Shown: positions 33,034 to 42,517 of the stretch, piece by piece
How the letters are laid out: every line of letters starts with the position of its first letter
How positions within the stretch are numbered: the stretch's first letter is position 1
NCBI RefSeq assembly: GCF_049116215.1
Contig: NZ_JAGDZB010000003.1
Coordinates: 186,001-250,000, forward strand
Length of the DNA stretch: 64,000 nt
DNA from: Shimia sp049116215
Lineage (GTDB): Bacteria; Pseudomonadota; Alphaproteobacteria; Rhodobacterales; Rhodobacteraceae
Direction of reading: 5' to 3'
The notes under the pieces: generated by a model
What the model saw: the letters and a program-made list of their open reading frames with translations, nothing else
Database searches by the model: none
What the model was told of the DNA's origin: nothing
Position numbers and translations under genes: made by a program

Positions 33034-34044
33034 ATGTCCGCAGAATTCACCTCTTTGGCAGAGTTTACAACGCTTGTGGCGGCGGCGCCGGATGTGGACC
33101 AGACAGCCCTCGGCGAAGCTGAGGCGCGCAATGGTCAATTGACCAAACCACCGGGTGCGCTTGGTCGCTTGGAAGACATGGCGATCTGGTACGCGGGCTG
33201 GCGTGGCAATCCACGCCCCAACATTGAGGCGCCGCAGGTGATTATCTTTGCGGGCAATCACGGTGTGACTGCGCAGGGGGTATCAGCATTCCCGGCGGAA
33301 GTGACCGCGCAGATGGTGCTGAACTTCGAGCATGGTGGTGCGGCGATCAACCAGCTGAGCAAACTGGCGGGTGCGGACTTGGACGTGATCGCGCTCGATC
33401 TGGACACGCCAACTGCCGACTTCACCCAAGGCCCAGCCATGAGCGAAGCGGAGGTTGTGACTGCGCTGCAAGCGGGTTGGAACGCGTTGAAAGACGACGC
33501 GGATCTTTTGGTTGTGGGCGAGATGGGCATTGGCAACACCACCAGCGCAGCGGCGATTGCCTATGCGCTCTACGGTGGAGAGGCGGAAGAGTGGGTTGGT
33601 CGTGGGACTGGCGTAGATGAGGCGGGTTTGGCCATCAAAGCGCGTGTGGTGCGTGAAGGCGTGGCGGCCAACAACACACCTAAAGGTCTGGAGGCGTTGC
33701 GTTGTCTCGGCGGGCGTGAGCTTGCCGGTATGGTTGGCGCCATGGCGCATGCACGGGTGCTGCGTATTCCTGTGATCCTTGATGGTTTTATCGCCACCGC
33801 AGCAGCGGCCACATTGGGCGAAGAGGTGGATGACGCTTTGGATCACATGATTGCAGGCCACGTGAGCGCAGAGAGTGCGCACCCAGCCTTGTTGGCGCAG
33901 ATTGGCAAAGAGCCAATCCTGAGCCTCAACATGCGTTTGGGCGAAGGCTCTGGTGCCGCTGTGGCGATCAACATCCTGAAGGCAGCTGTCGCCACGCACT
34001 CCGGCATGGCCACTTTTGCTGAAGCCGGTGTGTCTGACAGCTAA
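33034..34044 (+). CDS. cobT: Nicotinate-nucleotide--dimethylbenzimidazole phosphoribosyltransferase
   Basis: The 336-residue length is typical for CobT. Signatures are KPPGALGRLEDMAIW at the N-terminus, FAGNHGVTAQGVSAFP, LVVGEMGIGNTTSAAA, GRGTGVDEAGLAIK and, near the end, RLGEGSGAAVAINIL with the catalytic Glu. It makes alpha-ribazole-5'-phosphate from nicotinate mononucleotide and dimethylbenzimidazole for the lower ligand of cobalamin. The ATG is preceded by AGGAG. An upstream in-frame extension into the cobS promoter is not credible. Confidence 0.95.
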   Translation: MSAEFTSLAEFTTLVAAAPDVDQTALGEAEARNGQLTKPPGALGRLEDMAIWYAGWRGNPRPNIEAPQVIIFAGNHGVTAQGVSAFPAEVTAQMVLNFEHGGAAINQLSKLAGADLDVIALDLDTPTADFTQGPAMSEAEVVTALQAGWNALKDDADLLVVGEMGIGNTTSAAAIAYALYGGEAEEWVGRGTGVDEAGLAIKARVVREGVAANNTPKGLEALRCLGGRELAGMVGAMAHARVLRIPVILDGFIATAAAATLGEEVDDALDHMIAGHVSAESAHPALLAQIGKEPILSLNMRLGEGSGAAVAINILKAAVATHSGMATFAEAGVSDS

Positions 34045-34065
34045 GCCATACTGGTTGGAGCGCGT

Positions 34066-35946
34066 TTAGGCGCGCTCCTCTGGATCACTGTCGAGCTGAG
34101 CGAGCATTGCGTCCTGCAGCTCTTTCTCCAGCGATTTTGCGCGTTTCTTGTAAGCGTCGTTTTTGGACAACGGCATGTCCTCACGCCACAGCTGCGCCAA
34201 CTCCTGCATTGCGTAGCGATCATGTTTGTAAAACGCCTTTTCAGCCTGCGCGGCCTCATAGTCACTCAGGCCGATGTTTTCCAAAACATAGCGCCCAGCC
34301 CGCAGTGAACTGTCAAACATCTCCCGCACAATGTCATCCGCGCCAGCCTTATAAAGTCGGTAGACATTGCCGCGATCTTTGGCGCGGGCGATAATATGCA
34401 GCTCCGGCCGTTCGCGCCGGGCAAAGGCCACCAGCTTGATTGAGGCTTCCATATTGTCCAAGGCCACCACCAGAACCCGCGCTTCACGCAGGCCCGCGGC
34501 GTGCAGGATCTCTGGGCGGGTTGGGTCGCCAAAGAAGCCTTTTACGCCAAAAGAGCGCATATTTTCGATGGCCTTCATGTCGTTGTCCAGGACCACGGTC
34601 TGATAGCCGGAGGAACGCACCAGGCGGTTTACGATCTGCCCAAAACGGCCAATGCCCGCGATGATCACAGGACCGGTTTCATCCACTTCATCGTGCTCTC
34701 TCTGTTCCTTATTCTCGCTGCGATCCGAAGTCATTTTTGACAACACATCATGCAAGATGAACAGCAGCGGCGTGACCAGCATGGTGAGCGCCACAATCAG
34801 CAGGTATTTCTCTGCCGCCCAGGCCGGGATCACGTTTTGCTGTTCAGAGAAGGTGATCAGGACAAAGCCAAATTCACCCGCCTGTGCGAGCCCCAGTGTG
34901 AAGAGCCACAGATTGCGATGGCGCAGGCCAAAAGCGCGGCCCAGCACAAATAGGATGGAGGCTTTGATGGCGATCAGGCCTAGGGTAAGGCCAATGATCT
35001 GTCCCGGCGCACGGGCAAAGACGTTGAAGTCAATTTGCGCGCCAACGGTGATAAAGAACAATCCCAGCAGCAGGCCTTTGAACGGTGCGATGTCGCTTTC
35101 CAGCTCATGGCGGAATTCGGAGTTGGCCAGAAGCACACCAGCAAGGAAGGTGCCAAGGGCAGGGGAGAGGCCCACCAATTCCATCAGAAGTGCGATGCCG
35201 ACCACAATCAGCAGTGCCAGCGCGGTGTACATCTCCGGCAGGTGGGCCGCGTGGATGAAACGGAAAACGGGGCGCATGAGATAGAGACCACCAAGAACAA
35301 TCGAACCGACCGCGCCCAGAGTGACCAATGTGACCCCCCAACCCGGCAGGCCTTCGACAAGTGACCGGCTGTGTTCGTCGACATGGCCGCCTTCGGCAAT
35401 CGCGCCGCTTGTGGCAATTTCCAATGCTTCCGGCATTGCCAAAAGAGGCAACAGCGCCAGCATCGGGATCACGGCAATGTCCTGTGCCAGCAACACCGAG
35501 AATGTCGAGCGCCCGCCGCTGGTTTGCATCAGGCCTTTCTCGGCCAATGTTTGCAGCACAATCGCGGTCGAACTCAGGGCAAAGATCAAGCCTGTGGCAA
35601 CGGCGACATTCACTGAGAAGCCCAGGAAGATACAGGCGGTGGCCACCGCGCCGGTGGTCAGGCCAATCTGTAGCCCGCCAAGCCCCAACAGCTTGTCTTT
35701 CATCGCCCAAAGCGCGCGCGGGTCCAGCTCAAGACCAATGATGAACAACATCATCACCACGCCAAATTCAGCGTAGTGCAGCAACTCATCAGCCTCATGG
35801 GTGCCAACCAGCCCCAACACGGGGCCAATCAGAATACCGGCTGCCAAATATCCCAGCACCGATCCCAGCCCCAAACGGGAGGAAATCGGCACCGCGATCA
35901 CCGCGGTGATCAGGAAAATAGTGGCGGTATAAAGGGCGTCTTCCAT
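34066..35946 (-). CDS. Kef-type monovalent cation:proton antiporter (CPA2)
   Basis: The 626-residue protein has about 12 hydrophobic segments in its first 390 residues, with family stretches such as LGSVLGYLAAGILIGPVLGL and LSSTAIVLQTLAEKG. A cytoplasmic RCK/TrkA-N Rossmann domain follows (about 425-545, GPVIIAGIGRFGQIVNRLV), then a charged tail. Kef systems export K+ in exchange for H+ during electrophile stress; other CPA2 members move Na+/H+. No ancillary KefF/G gene is adjacent. It is divergent neither from cobT nor from lrp: all three stand as separate units, convergent with cobT. Confidence 0.9.
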   Translation of the reverse strand: MEDALYTATIFLITAVIAVPISSRLGLGSVLGYLAAGILIGPVLGLVGTHEADELLHYAEFGVVMMLFIIGLELDPRALWAMKDKLLGLGGLQIGLTTGAVATACIFLGFSVNVAVATGLIFALSSTAIVLQTLAEKGLMQTSGGRSTFSVLLAQDIAVIPMLALLPLLAMPEALEIATSGAIAEGGHVDEHSRSLVEGLPGWGVTLVTLGAVGSIVLGGLYLMRPVFRFIHAAHLPEMYTALALLIVVGIALLMELVGLSPALGTFLAGVLLANSEFRHELESDIAPFKGLLLGLFFITVGAQIDFNVFARAPGQIIGLTLGLIAIKASILFVLGRAFGLRHRNLWLFTLGLAQAGEFGFVLITFSEQQNVIPAWAAEKYLLIVALTMLVTPLLFILHDVLSKMTSDRSENKEQREHDEVDETGPVIIAGIGRFGQIVNRLVRSSGYQTVVLDNDMKAIENMRSFGVKGFFGDPTRPEILHAAGLREARVLVVALDNMEASIKLVAFARRERPELHIIARAKDRGNVYRLYKAGADDIVREMFDSSLRAGRYVLENIGLSDYEAAQAEKAFYKHDRYAMQELAQLWREDMPLSKNDAYKKRAKSLEKELQDAMLAQLDSDPEERA

Positions 35947-35975
35947 ACGTCCTGTGTCCTGTTCTGTTGCGGCGC

Positions 35976-36431
35976 TTAGGTTGGCAGCGGGGCGTCTCGT
36001 TTGAGTTGGTCCATGACAATTTGACTTTGCACACGGCTTACGGCGGCATGTGGGAGCAAAACCTCATGAATCAAGCGGTTCAGCGCATTGAGATCCTCAC
36101 AATAGGCCCGCAGCAAATAGTCTGCATCCCCGGTCAATGTCCATGCGCTGACAATTTCGGCGCGGGTGCTGATCAGTGTGGCGAAGCTTTGCGAGTTTTC
36201 CGGCCCGTGGGTGCCCAGTTGCACCTGAATAAAGGCCTGCACCGATAGGCCGAGCTTCTGTGGGCTCAGCCGGGCGTTGTAGCCCTCGATATAGCCCTCC
36301 GCTTCCAGCCGTTGTCGTCGTCGTCCCGCCTGACTTGGCGAAAGGTTGAGGATCTCGCCCAGCTCTTGTGCGGTGAGGTGGGCGTTTTTTTGCAGAGCGG
36401 AGAGCAGGCGCATGTCGATGGTGTCTAGCAT
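35976..36431 (-). CDS. Lrp/AsnC-family transcriptional regulator
   Basis: The 151-residue protein has an N-terminal helix-turn-helix (residues 3-55, with LDTIDMRLLSALQKNAHLTA and GEILNLSPSQAGRRRQRLEA). The C-terminal RAM/AsnC ligand-binding domain follows (LSVQAFIQVQLGTHGP, then SAWTLTGDADYLLRAYCEDL). Such regulators respond to amino acids. It is divergent from hppD, a tyrosine/phenylalanine catabolism gene, with a palindrome between them, so it likely regulates hppD in response to an aromatic amino acid; this is the usual arrangement in the Roseobacter group. Confidence 0.9.
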   Translation of the reverse strand: MLDTIDMRLLSALQKNAHLTAQELGEILNLSPSQAGRRRQRLEAEGYIEGYNARLSPQKLGLSVQAFIQVQLGTHGPENSQSFATLISTRAEIVSAWTLTGDADYLLRAYCEDLNALNRLIHEVLLPHAAVSRVQSQIVMDQLKRDAPLPT

Positions 36432-36464
36432 GTGCGTATCTTTCGCGTGAAACGTAAACTATGT

Positions 36465-36477
36465 GCGTAGACTACGC
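36465..36477. promoter_or_regulatory. Candidate Lrp/AsnC operator
   Basis: GCGTA-gac-TACGC is a 5-3-5 inverted repeat in the gap between the divergent Lrp-type regulator and hppD, about 34 bp from the regulator start. A second GTGCGTA lies at 36432-36438. Repeated half-sites suit octameric Lrp-type binding. Confidence 0.5.
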
Positions 36478-36584
36478 GGAATTTTTCGGAATTGCACGTC
36501 AGTTCGCGGCGTTTCCGCATGATTGGCGGCGTATTCTTGCCTCAGCGAACATCACTATCCAAGAATCCCAAAAGGAGACGCGAC

Positions 36585-37682
36585 ATGGGTCCTTTCCCAC
36601 ATGATGCGCCACGCGCCGAAATTTCTGATTTCAACCCAGCTGGCACCGACGGCTTTGAGTTTGTCGAGTTTGCCCATCCTGAACCACAGGAACTGCGCGA
36701 TCTCTTCACCAAAATGGGCTACGTCCATGTTGCCAATCACAAGACCAAAGCCATCGAGCTGTGGCAGCAGGGCGATGTGACCTACATCCTGAACAATGAA
36801 CCTGGCAGCTTTGGCCTGCGCTTTGTGGAAGAGCACGGCCCGTGCGCACCGTCCATGGGCTGGCGTGTTGTGGATGCGCAGAAAGCTTATGATCAAGCGG
36901 TGGCCAAAGGCGCAGAAGCCTATGACGCTGACGACAAAACTCTCGACTGGCCTGCGATCAAAGGCATCGGCGGCTCGCTGATCTACTTTACAGATCAGTA
37001 TTACGACACATCGCCCTTTAACGAAGAGTTTGACTGGATTGTAACTTCCAAGCCGGAAGGCGACGGGTTCTTCTACCTCGACCACCTGACCCACAACGTG
37101 TTCAAAGGCAACATGGACAAGTGGTTCAAATTCTACGGCGACCTGTTCAACTTCCGTGAGATCCGTTTCTTCGACATCGAAGGCAAGTTCACCGGCCTGC
37201 GCTCGCGTGCGTTGACCTCGCCCTGTGGCAAAATCCGGATCCCAATCAACGAAGACCGCGGCGAGACCGGTCAGATTGTGGCCTATCTGAAGAAATACAA
37301 CGGTGAAGGCATTCAGCACATCGCCGTGGGATCTGATGACATCTACGGCTCCACCGATGCCATCGCTGACAAAGGCATCAAATTTATGCCTGGTCCGCCT
37401 GATGCCTACTACGATCTGTCCAAAGCGCGGGTTGTGGATCACGACGAGCCACTGGATCGCATGAAAAAGCACGGCATTTTGATTGATGGCGAAGGCGTGG
37501 ACGATGGTGGTGAGACCAAAATCCTGCTGCAGATCTTCTCCAAAACAGTGATTGGCCCGATCTTCTTTGAGTTCATCCAGCGCAAGGGTGACGATGGCTT
37601 TGGCGAAGGCAATTTCAAAGCGTTGTTTGAATCCATCGAACAAGAGCAGATCAACAACGGCGAAATCGAAGCCGCTGAATAA
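36585..37682 (+). CDS. hppD: 4-Hydroxyphenylpyruvate dioxygenase
   Basis: The 365-residue protein has the Fe(II) ligands of HPPD: H167 in LDHLTHNV, H245 in GIQHIAVG and E329 in FFEFIQRKG. It converts 4-hydroxyphenylpyruvate into homogentisate in tyrosine catabolism. The start is the ATG preceded by AAAGGAG; 31 codons of upstream in-frame sequence cover the promoter and are not native. Homogentisate dioxygenase and the later enzymes are not adjacent here. A terminator follows, so the gene is monocistronic under the divergent Lrp-type regulator. Confidence 0.96.
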   Translation: MGPFPHDAPRAEISDFNPAGTDGFEFVEFAHPEPQELRDLFTKMGYVHVANHKTKAIELWQQGDVTYILNNEPGSFGLRFVEEHGPCAPSMGWRVVDAQKAYDQAVAKGAEAYDADDKTLDWPAIKGIGGSLIYFTDQYYDTSPFNEEFDWIVTSKPEGDGFFYLDHLTHNVFKGNMDKWFKFYGDLFNFREIRFFDIEGKFTGLRSRALTSPCGKIRIPINEDRGETGQIVAYLKKYNGEGIQHIAVGSDDIYGSTDAIADKGIKFMPGPPDAYYDLSKARVVDHDEPLDRMKKHGILIDGEGVDDGGETKILLQIFSKTVIGPIFFEFIQRKGDDGFGEGNFKALFESIEQEQINNGEIEAAE

Positions 37683-37724
37683 GCCTCACAGGTATCTTTC
37701 CAACCGCGGTTGGAGCGAGGGAAG

Positions 37725-37758
37725 CGTCGTCCATTTACGTGATGGGCGGCGCTTTTTC
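37725..37758 (+). terminator. Rho-independent terminator of hppD
   Basis: GCGTCGTCCAT and ATGGGCGGCGC form an 11-bp stem with two wobble pairs and a 7-nt loop, followed by TTTTT. Confidence 0.75.
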
Positions 37759-37833
37759 ATGACCACAAGCCTGTTGTTTTGTGTTGCCACACTTTTAAGA
37801 TGACTTCAGAAGTCCTTTTGAAAGAGTGGTTCT

Positions 37834-39558
37834 ATGTTGAAGTTTGCCCTTGGCACCATGAGTGCCCTTCTTGTGTCGACAGCTGTTCATGCCGCTGACA
37901 TGACAATCTACACCGCCCAGAAAATCATCACGATGGAAACCAATATTCCGGAAGCGACGGCGGTGGCAGTGGCAGACGGACGGATTGTCTCGGTTGGCAG
38001 TTTGGACAGCTTGAGCGACTATGTCGAAAATCATGGGGCTGTTGTGGATGAGCGCTTTGCCGAAAAGGTGTTGATGCCGGGCTTTATTGACCCCCACATT
38101 CACCCGTCTTTGCCAGCAGTTTTGACGCAGTTTCCGTTTCTGGCGCCGGATGATTGGCATTTGCCAACCGGCGATTTTCCGGGGGCTAAAACCCATGACG
38201 ATTACATTGCGCAGCTGAAAGCGCTGGTTGCGGCCCATGAGGCCTCTGACCATGACCAGTCTGTGCCGTTCATCGCTTGGGGCTATCACCAACTGTGGCA
38301 CGGGGAGGTGAAGCGCCCACTGCTCAATGAGCTGTTCCCGGACACGCCGGTCATGCTGTGGCATCGCAGTTTTCATGAGGTGATCGGCAATGACGCAGCG
38401 CTTGACCTGCTTGGTATCAACGAGGCGGACGCACAGGTCTATCCGGAGGAGGCAAGCTGGGAAGATGGTCACTTCTGGGAAAACGGTGCCAAAGTGCTCG
38501 TCGCTAAAATGCCCTTTCTGTTTGCGCCGGATCGCTACGGAAAAGGCATGGAGAACTTTTATGAGATGCTGCATCAGGCCGGTGTGACCTCTGCGCTGGA
38601 CATGGGCACCGGTATTTTTGGTGATCCTGAAGGAGAAATCGCGCTGATCCGCGCGACTGCCGACCACATTCAGCCCCCCACGCGGCTGATTTTGACACCC
38701 ATCATCACGGATTTTCTCGCAAGGAAGAAAACGCCGGAAGAGGCGCTGGCCGAAATTGAAACCTGGCGCGAAGGCAATACTGAGCTTGTGGCGATCAAGG
38801 ATCACTTTAAGATCATGATGGACGGGGCGATCTTCTCCGGTCTCAGTCAATATGGCTTCCCCGGATATAAAGACGGCCATGAAGGCATCTGGATGGCACC
38901 GCTCAGCGAGACGGAAAAATGGGCGCGGTTCTTCTGGAATCAGGGGTTTCAGATCCATGCCCACACCAATGGCGACAAGTCGGCTGAGGCGTTGATTGGC
39001 ATTGTGCAACGCGCACAAGCGGAGACCCCGCGCTTTGATCACCGGACAACATTGGAGCATTTTGCCTTTGCCCACGAAGAACAGCTGCGTCAGATGGGCG
39101 CGCTTGGCATGGCCGTCTCGGCCAACCCCTACTACCAGTACATTTTGGCAGACATCTATGCGCAGAACTGGCTGGGGGAAGACATTGCCCGCTTCATGGT
39201 GCCGCTGGGGGCCGCTCGCCGACAGAATGTGACGGTGGCGTTGCATTCAGACAACCCGATGGCGCCGCTCAGCCCCCTGGTACTGGCGGATGCAGCGGTG
39301 AACCGGACCACCATCAATGGCATGCAAAATGCGCAAGTTGAGGCCTTAACCGTGCATGAAGCGATGCGCGCCATCACCATTGATGCAGCCTGGGTGATGA
39401 AGCGGGAGCATGATTTGGGCTCAATCCGAGCCGGCAAACGCGCGGACTTTGTGGTGCTGGAGGCCAATCCGTATGAAGTGCCGATTACAGAGATCAAAGA
39501 CGTGCAGATCTGGGGCACGGTTTATGAAGGCACTGTGCATCCTGTGATAAAAAACTAG
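37834..39558 (+). CDS. Exported amidohydrolase-3 family (YtcJ-like) hydrolase
   Basis: The 574-residue protein has a signal peptide (MLKFALGTMSALLVSTAVHA, residues 1-20). The urease-superfamily beta-sandwich opening (IITMETNIPEATAVAVADGR) is followed by metal-binding H-x-H in MPGFIDPHIHPSL. Later ligands are in FQIHAHTNGDKSAEALI and in VALHSDNPMAPLSPL. This subfamily (YtcJ, LAF3-like, N-substituted formamide deformylases) hydrolyses amide or N-acyl bonds; the substrate is unknown. Export to the periplasm is unusual enough to suggest scavenging of external amides. Confidence 0.85.
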   Translation: MLKFALGTMSALLVSTAVHAADMTIYTAQKIITMETNIPEATAVAVADGRIVSVGSLDSLSDYVENHGAVVDERFAEKVLMPGFIDPHIHPSLPAVLTQFPFLAPDDWHLPTGDFPGAKTHDDYIAQLKALVAAHEASDHDQSVPFIAWGYHQLWHGEVKRPLLNELFPDTPVMLWHRSFHEVIGNDAALDLLGINEADAQVYPEEASWEDGHFWENGAKVLVAKMPFLFAPDRYGKGMENFYEMLHQAGVTSALDMGTGIFGDPEGEIALIRATADHIQPPTRLILTPIITDFLARKKTPEEALAEIETWREGNTELVAIKDHFKIMMDGAIFSGLSQYGFPGYKDGHEGIWMAPLSETEKWARFFWNQGFQIHAHTNGDKSAEALIGIVQRAQAETPRFDHRTTLEHFAFAHEEQLRQMGALGMAVSANPYYQYILADIYAQNWLGEDIARFMVPLGAARRQNVTVALHSDNPMAPLSPLVLADAAVNRTTINGMQNAQVEALTVHEAMRAITIDAAWVMKREHDLGSIRAGKRADFVVLEANPYEVPITEIKDVQIWGTVYEGTVHPVIKN

Positions 39559-39561
39559 GCT

Positions 39562-42303
39562 TTAGCCTTTGGGCATCTTCAAGACGACGTTGCGCTTGCC
39601 TTTGGTGTAGTGCAGCTCGTCTTCGCTGATCGCAGACACGCGGCCGCCGTCCACACGGTCGCCCACTTGCACCTTCTTGTAGCGTCCGCTGGAGAGACGC
39701 ACCAATGCACGGCGGTTGGACGAGGTGCCATAGACGCCAATCAGGTTCACTTTGTTGAGATTGATGGCGTTTTTGATGGTGGCCTGACGCGCCACCGAGG
39801 CCGTTGTCGGAATGTCTGGGACAACAGTTGCCGCTGCGGGCACAGCTGCGGCTGTTGTGGTTGAGGTTTCGGGGGCCGCCCGCGCAGCGAGTTGCGCGAT
39901 ATTAGCAGGCTTCAAGCGCGGACGCGGGGAGGCTTTGACCGCGTATTGCGTTGGCGTCGTGTCTTTTTCATCCGCCAGTTTGGCGTTTTCCGGACGCAGT
40001 TTGGGACGGATTTGTGCCAGTTCTTCGAGTGTCATACCACCATAAGTGGCGCGCTCGTTCTGCTCCAGAAGGTCATTCGGGCGCAGTTTGGGGCGCAGGG
40101 TGGCAAGGCGAGTGTTGTCCGCTTCGCTGATTTGTGGCTCTTCGCCAACCTTGATGCGCTTGGGATAGGCCGCGGGCACCACAGGCGGGCGTCCGGCAAA
40201 CACCATCACCCCTTCGGGATTCAATGCGCCTTCAACAGTTGCGACAACCAAGCCGCGCTCATCCAGATCAAAGGTGGTGTCGGCGGCGACAGGATTGACT
40301 TGGGCGCGGGCAGGGCGGTCTGTGTCCAAAGCATCCGGCGCAGCCAAGGCCACCGCGTCAAACCCAATGGTGTCGCGATCCACAGAGGCGATGTAGATGT
40401 CATCACTGCTGTCGGTGGCGAGCTCCAACGGCTGTTCCGGTGCACGCTGCCAGATGCCGGTCACCGCATAGCGCGCCTCCGCCTCAACCGGGTCGACATT
40501 GCCATCGCTGACTTCATCCAACATGGTTTCGATTTCGGCGCTATCTGTGATGCTGTCCGGCGAGAGCGGTTCCAGAAGCGCGGTGTCCACATTGTCAGTT
40601 GGATTGGGCGTCATGCCGTCAGGTACGGTCACGACCATGGGCGCGTCGCTTGGCGGTAACTCCGGTTCCGGGGCCAATTCGGCGGCAGAGGCGGCGTTTG
40701 TTTCAGTCGCAGCCTCCGAGGCGGTGACGGCTGTGTTTCCTTCAGTTGTGACGGTATCGGTCTCTGCCTGAGGTTCAGCGGAACTGGCTTCAACCGCAAC
40801 TTCAATGGCGTCTGGTTCGTCTGACCCAAACAGCCCCGCTAGGCCGTCCTCGGTTGCGTAGGTTGCCCAAAGGGCCACAATTGCCATCAACACCAGCAAA
40901 AGCGTGGTCAGGATCAGCCCCAAATGCCTAGGTTTGCCGCGCACTTCCTGTGGCCGCGCGCCAAACATGGTCATCTTCTGCTTTTCTTGTGCAGAGGTGT
41001 CTTGCGCTGCCTTTTTGGCTTTGGAGCGCGTGCCCTTTTTGCCGAGTTTGGGCGCAGGTCCGGCCACTTTGGTTTTGCTGCGGGCACTGGCAAATGTGGT
41101 TGCTTCCGTATCAGAGGCGGCGCTGTCGTCTGCCTTTGGTGCAGAGGAGGCGTCTTCGTCGTGTCCGGACTTTAGCCCGGCAACTGCCTTGGCCGGGTCA
41201 AACCGCAGCGGTGGTGTTTTGCCGTCGCTGGTGTTGGTTGGGATGCTGGGCGCATTGGTGCCACTGACCTTGCGAGTGACACCGCTGAGCTCCGGCGCAG
41301 CTTTGGTTTCCTTTGGCGCGGCTTTCTGCGCCCGGATCGAAGCAAAAGCGGCCGCTGGTTCTGCGGGCTTTGCGTCTTCTTTGGGCGCGGCAGGTTTGGC
41401 TGCTTTGGCTTTCTCAGATGTGACCGGTTGTACTGGCGCGGCCTCTGGTTTGACCTCGGATTTTGGCGCGTCTGATTCTGTCGCAGCGGATGTCTCTCGC
41501 TCCGGCGTCTGAGGCTCTTTTGGCTCAACAGGCTCCGCGGCAGGCACAGCCTGCACATCGTCTTGCGTTTCTGAGGCAGCCTCTTGCGCTTGCGCCGTCG
41601 TCTCTTCGACAGGTGTTGGATCTGACTCAAGTACCTCTTCGGCAGCCGGTTCCGCCGAGGCTGGCGCCACTGGCGGGATGTCCAGTTTGAGCTCCGCCTG
41701 TGGCTCAAGCTCAAGCTCAGGCTTGGGGGCTGGTACTGGCGCCGGTTCCGGTTCTGGCAATGGTCCTTCACCCACAACCACAATAGCGGTTTTGTCAGCC
41801 TTGATCTTGATGCCAGCGGCCTGGGCAGCGGCCGTGTCGCCAAAGTCCGGCGCACTTGCAAAACTATCTTGCGTCGGGATTGCCGTGAAATTTACCGGAT
41901 TAAAGGCGTGTTCGACAGCAAAGGCTTCGGCTTCGTTCAGCGTGTCACGTGCCACCGCCGCGATCTGCGGAACTCGGTCCAACATGGCAATGTCAAACAC
42001 CAGCTGATCCGCGCGATAAGGCGTTTCCGCCTCCAGCGCATCTTCTGCTTTCTGGCGACGCTTCTTCTCGCTCATCCGGCCAGCAGGCAGGGTCAGATAT
42101 TTGATCTGATCATTGGGCAGCACCAGCGTGGTGGCAAACGTCTCGCCACCCACTTCCACGGCCTGTGCGCGCAATGTCGCCAGTTCACCTGCCAAATCCG
42201 GGCTGTCGAGCCCCACTTCTCCCAGCAAATGCCAGCCCCCCGGCACGCGAGTCAAAAGGCCAATGCCTTCAAAAGAAAGTGTAAGCGCGAGATTTGCAGT
42301 CAT
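39562..42303 (-). CDS. PilM/GspL-like and PilP/GspC-like composite membrane protein
   Basis: This 913-residue protein has three visible parts. Residues 1-170 look like the actin-like fold of PilM/GspL proteins (LTLSFEGIGLLTRVPGGWHL, then TTLVLPNDQIKYLTLPAGRM). A long Pro/Ala/Glu/Lys low-complexity linker spans about 180-455. One transmembrane helix at 461-482 (LGLILTTLLLVLMAIVALWA) precedes another acidic linker, and a C-terminal beta domain at about 845-913 contains NLIGVYGTSSNRRALVRLSS and KKVQVGDRVDGGRVSAI, the PilP/GspC homology-region pattern. In type II secretion and type IV pili these modules are separate proteins that bridge cytoplasm and periplasm. No such machinery is nearby, so its function is unknown. 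Confidence 0.75.
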   Translation of the reverse strand: MTANLALTLSFEGIGLLTRVPGGWHLLGEVGLDSPDLAGELATLRAQAVEVGGETFATTLVLPNDQIKYLTLPAGRMSEKKRRQKAEDALEAETPYRADQLVFDIAMLDRVPQIAAVARDTLNEAEAFAVEHAFNPVNFTAIPTQDSFASAPDFGDTAAAQAAGIKIKADKTAIVVVGEGPLPEPEPAPVPAPKPELELEPQAELKLDIPPVAPASAEPAAEEVLESDPTPVEETTAQAQEAASETQDDVQAVPAAEPVEPKEPQTPERETSAATESDAPKSEVKPEAAPVQPVTSEKAKAAKPAAPKEDAKPAEPAAAFASIRAQKAAPKETKAAPELSGVTRKVSGTNAPSIPTNTSDGKTPPLRFDPAKAVAGLKSGHDEDASSAPKADDSAASDTEATTFASARSKTKVAGPAPKLGKKGTRSKAKKAAQDTSAQEKQKMTMFGARPQEVRGKPRHLGLILTTLLLVLMAIVALWATYATEDGLAGLFGSDEPDAIEVAVEASSAEPQAETDTVTTEGNTAVTASEAATETNAASAAELAPEPELPPSDAPMVVTVPDGMTPNPTDNVDTALLEPLSPDSITDSAEIETMLDEVSDGNVDPVEAEARYAVTGIWQRAPEQPLELATDSSDDIYIASVDRDTIGFDAVALAAPDALDTDRPARAQVNPVAADTTFDLDERGLVVATVEGALNPEGVMVFAGRPPVVPAAYPKRIKVGEEPQISEADNTRLATLRPKLRPNDLLEQNERATYGGMTLEELAQIRPKLRPENAKLADEKDTTPTQYAVKASPRPRLKPANIAQLAARAAPETSTTTAAAVPAAATVVPDIPTTASVARQATIKNAINLNKVNLIGVYGTSSNRRALVRLSSGRYKKVQVGDRVDGGRVSAISEDELHYTKGKRNVVLKMPKG

Positions 42304-42449
42304 GCATCAAGCCCTAGCATGCAGTGATTGGCAAAGCGTGGCCTTGCCCAGAATTGTAGGATTTATAGCAAGTTATCGCCGAAGGGGAAGGAAAAGCCGC
42401 TCTGTTTTGAGGGCTTGGGGGCGGTTTGCCTCTACAAAGTGACCCTATG

Positions 42450-42489
42450 GTAAATAAAGACCGCTCCAATCCCAAGACTGAAGCGGTCT
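42450..42489 (-). terminator. Rho-independent terminator of metY
   Basis: AGACCGCT and AGCGGTCT form an 8-bp perfect stem with a 16-nt loop. On the minus strand the stem is followed by TTATTTA, just past the metY stop. Confidence 0.7.
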
Positions 42490-42517
42490 CTGTTCTCGTC
42501 TTAAAGCGCAAAATGGC

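Noticed and set aside
37700..37715. Perfect 16-bp palindrome TCCAACCGCGGTTGGA after hppD
   Set aside because: It has no loop or T tract, and the proper terminator is the next hairpin; with no conserved context I leave it unassigned.
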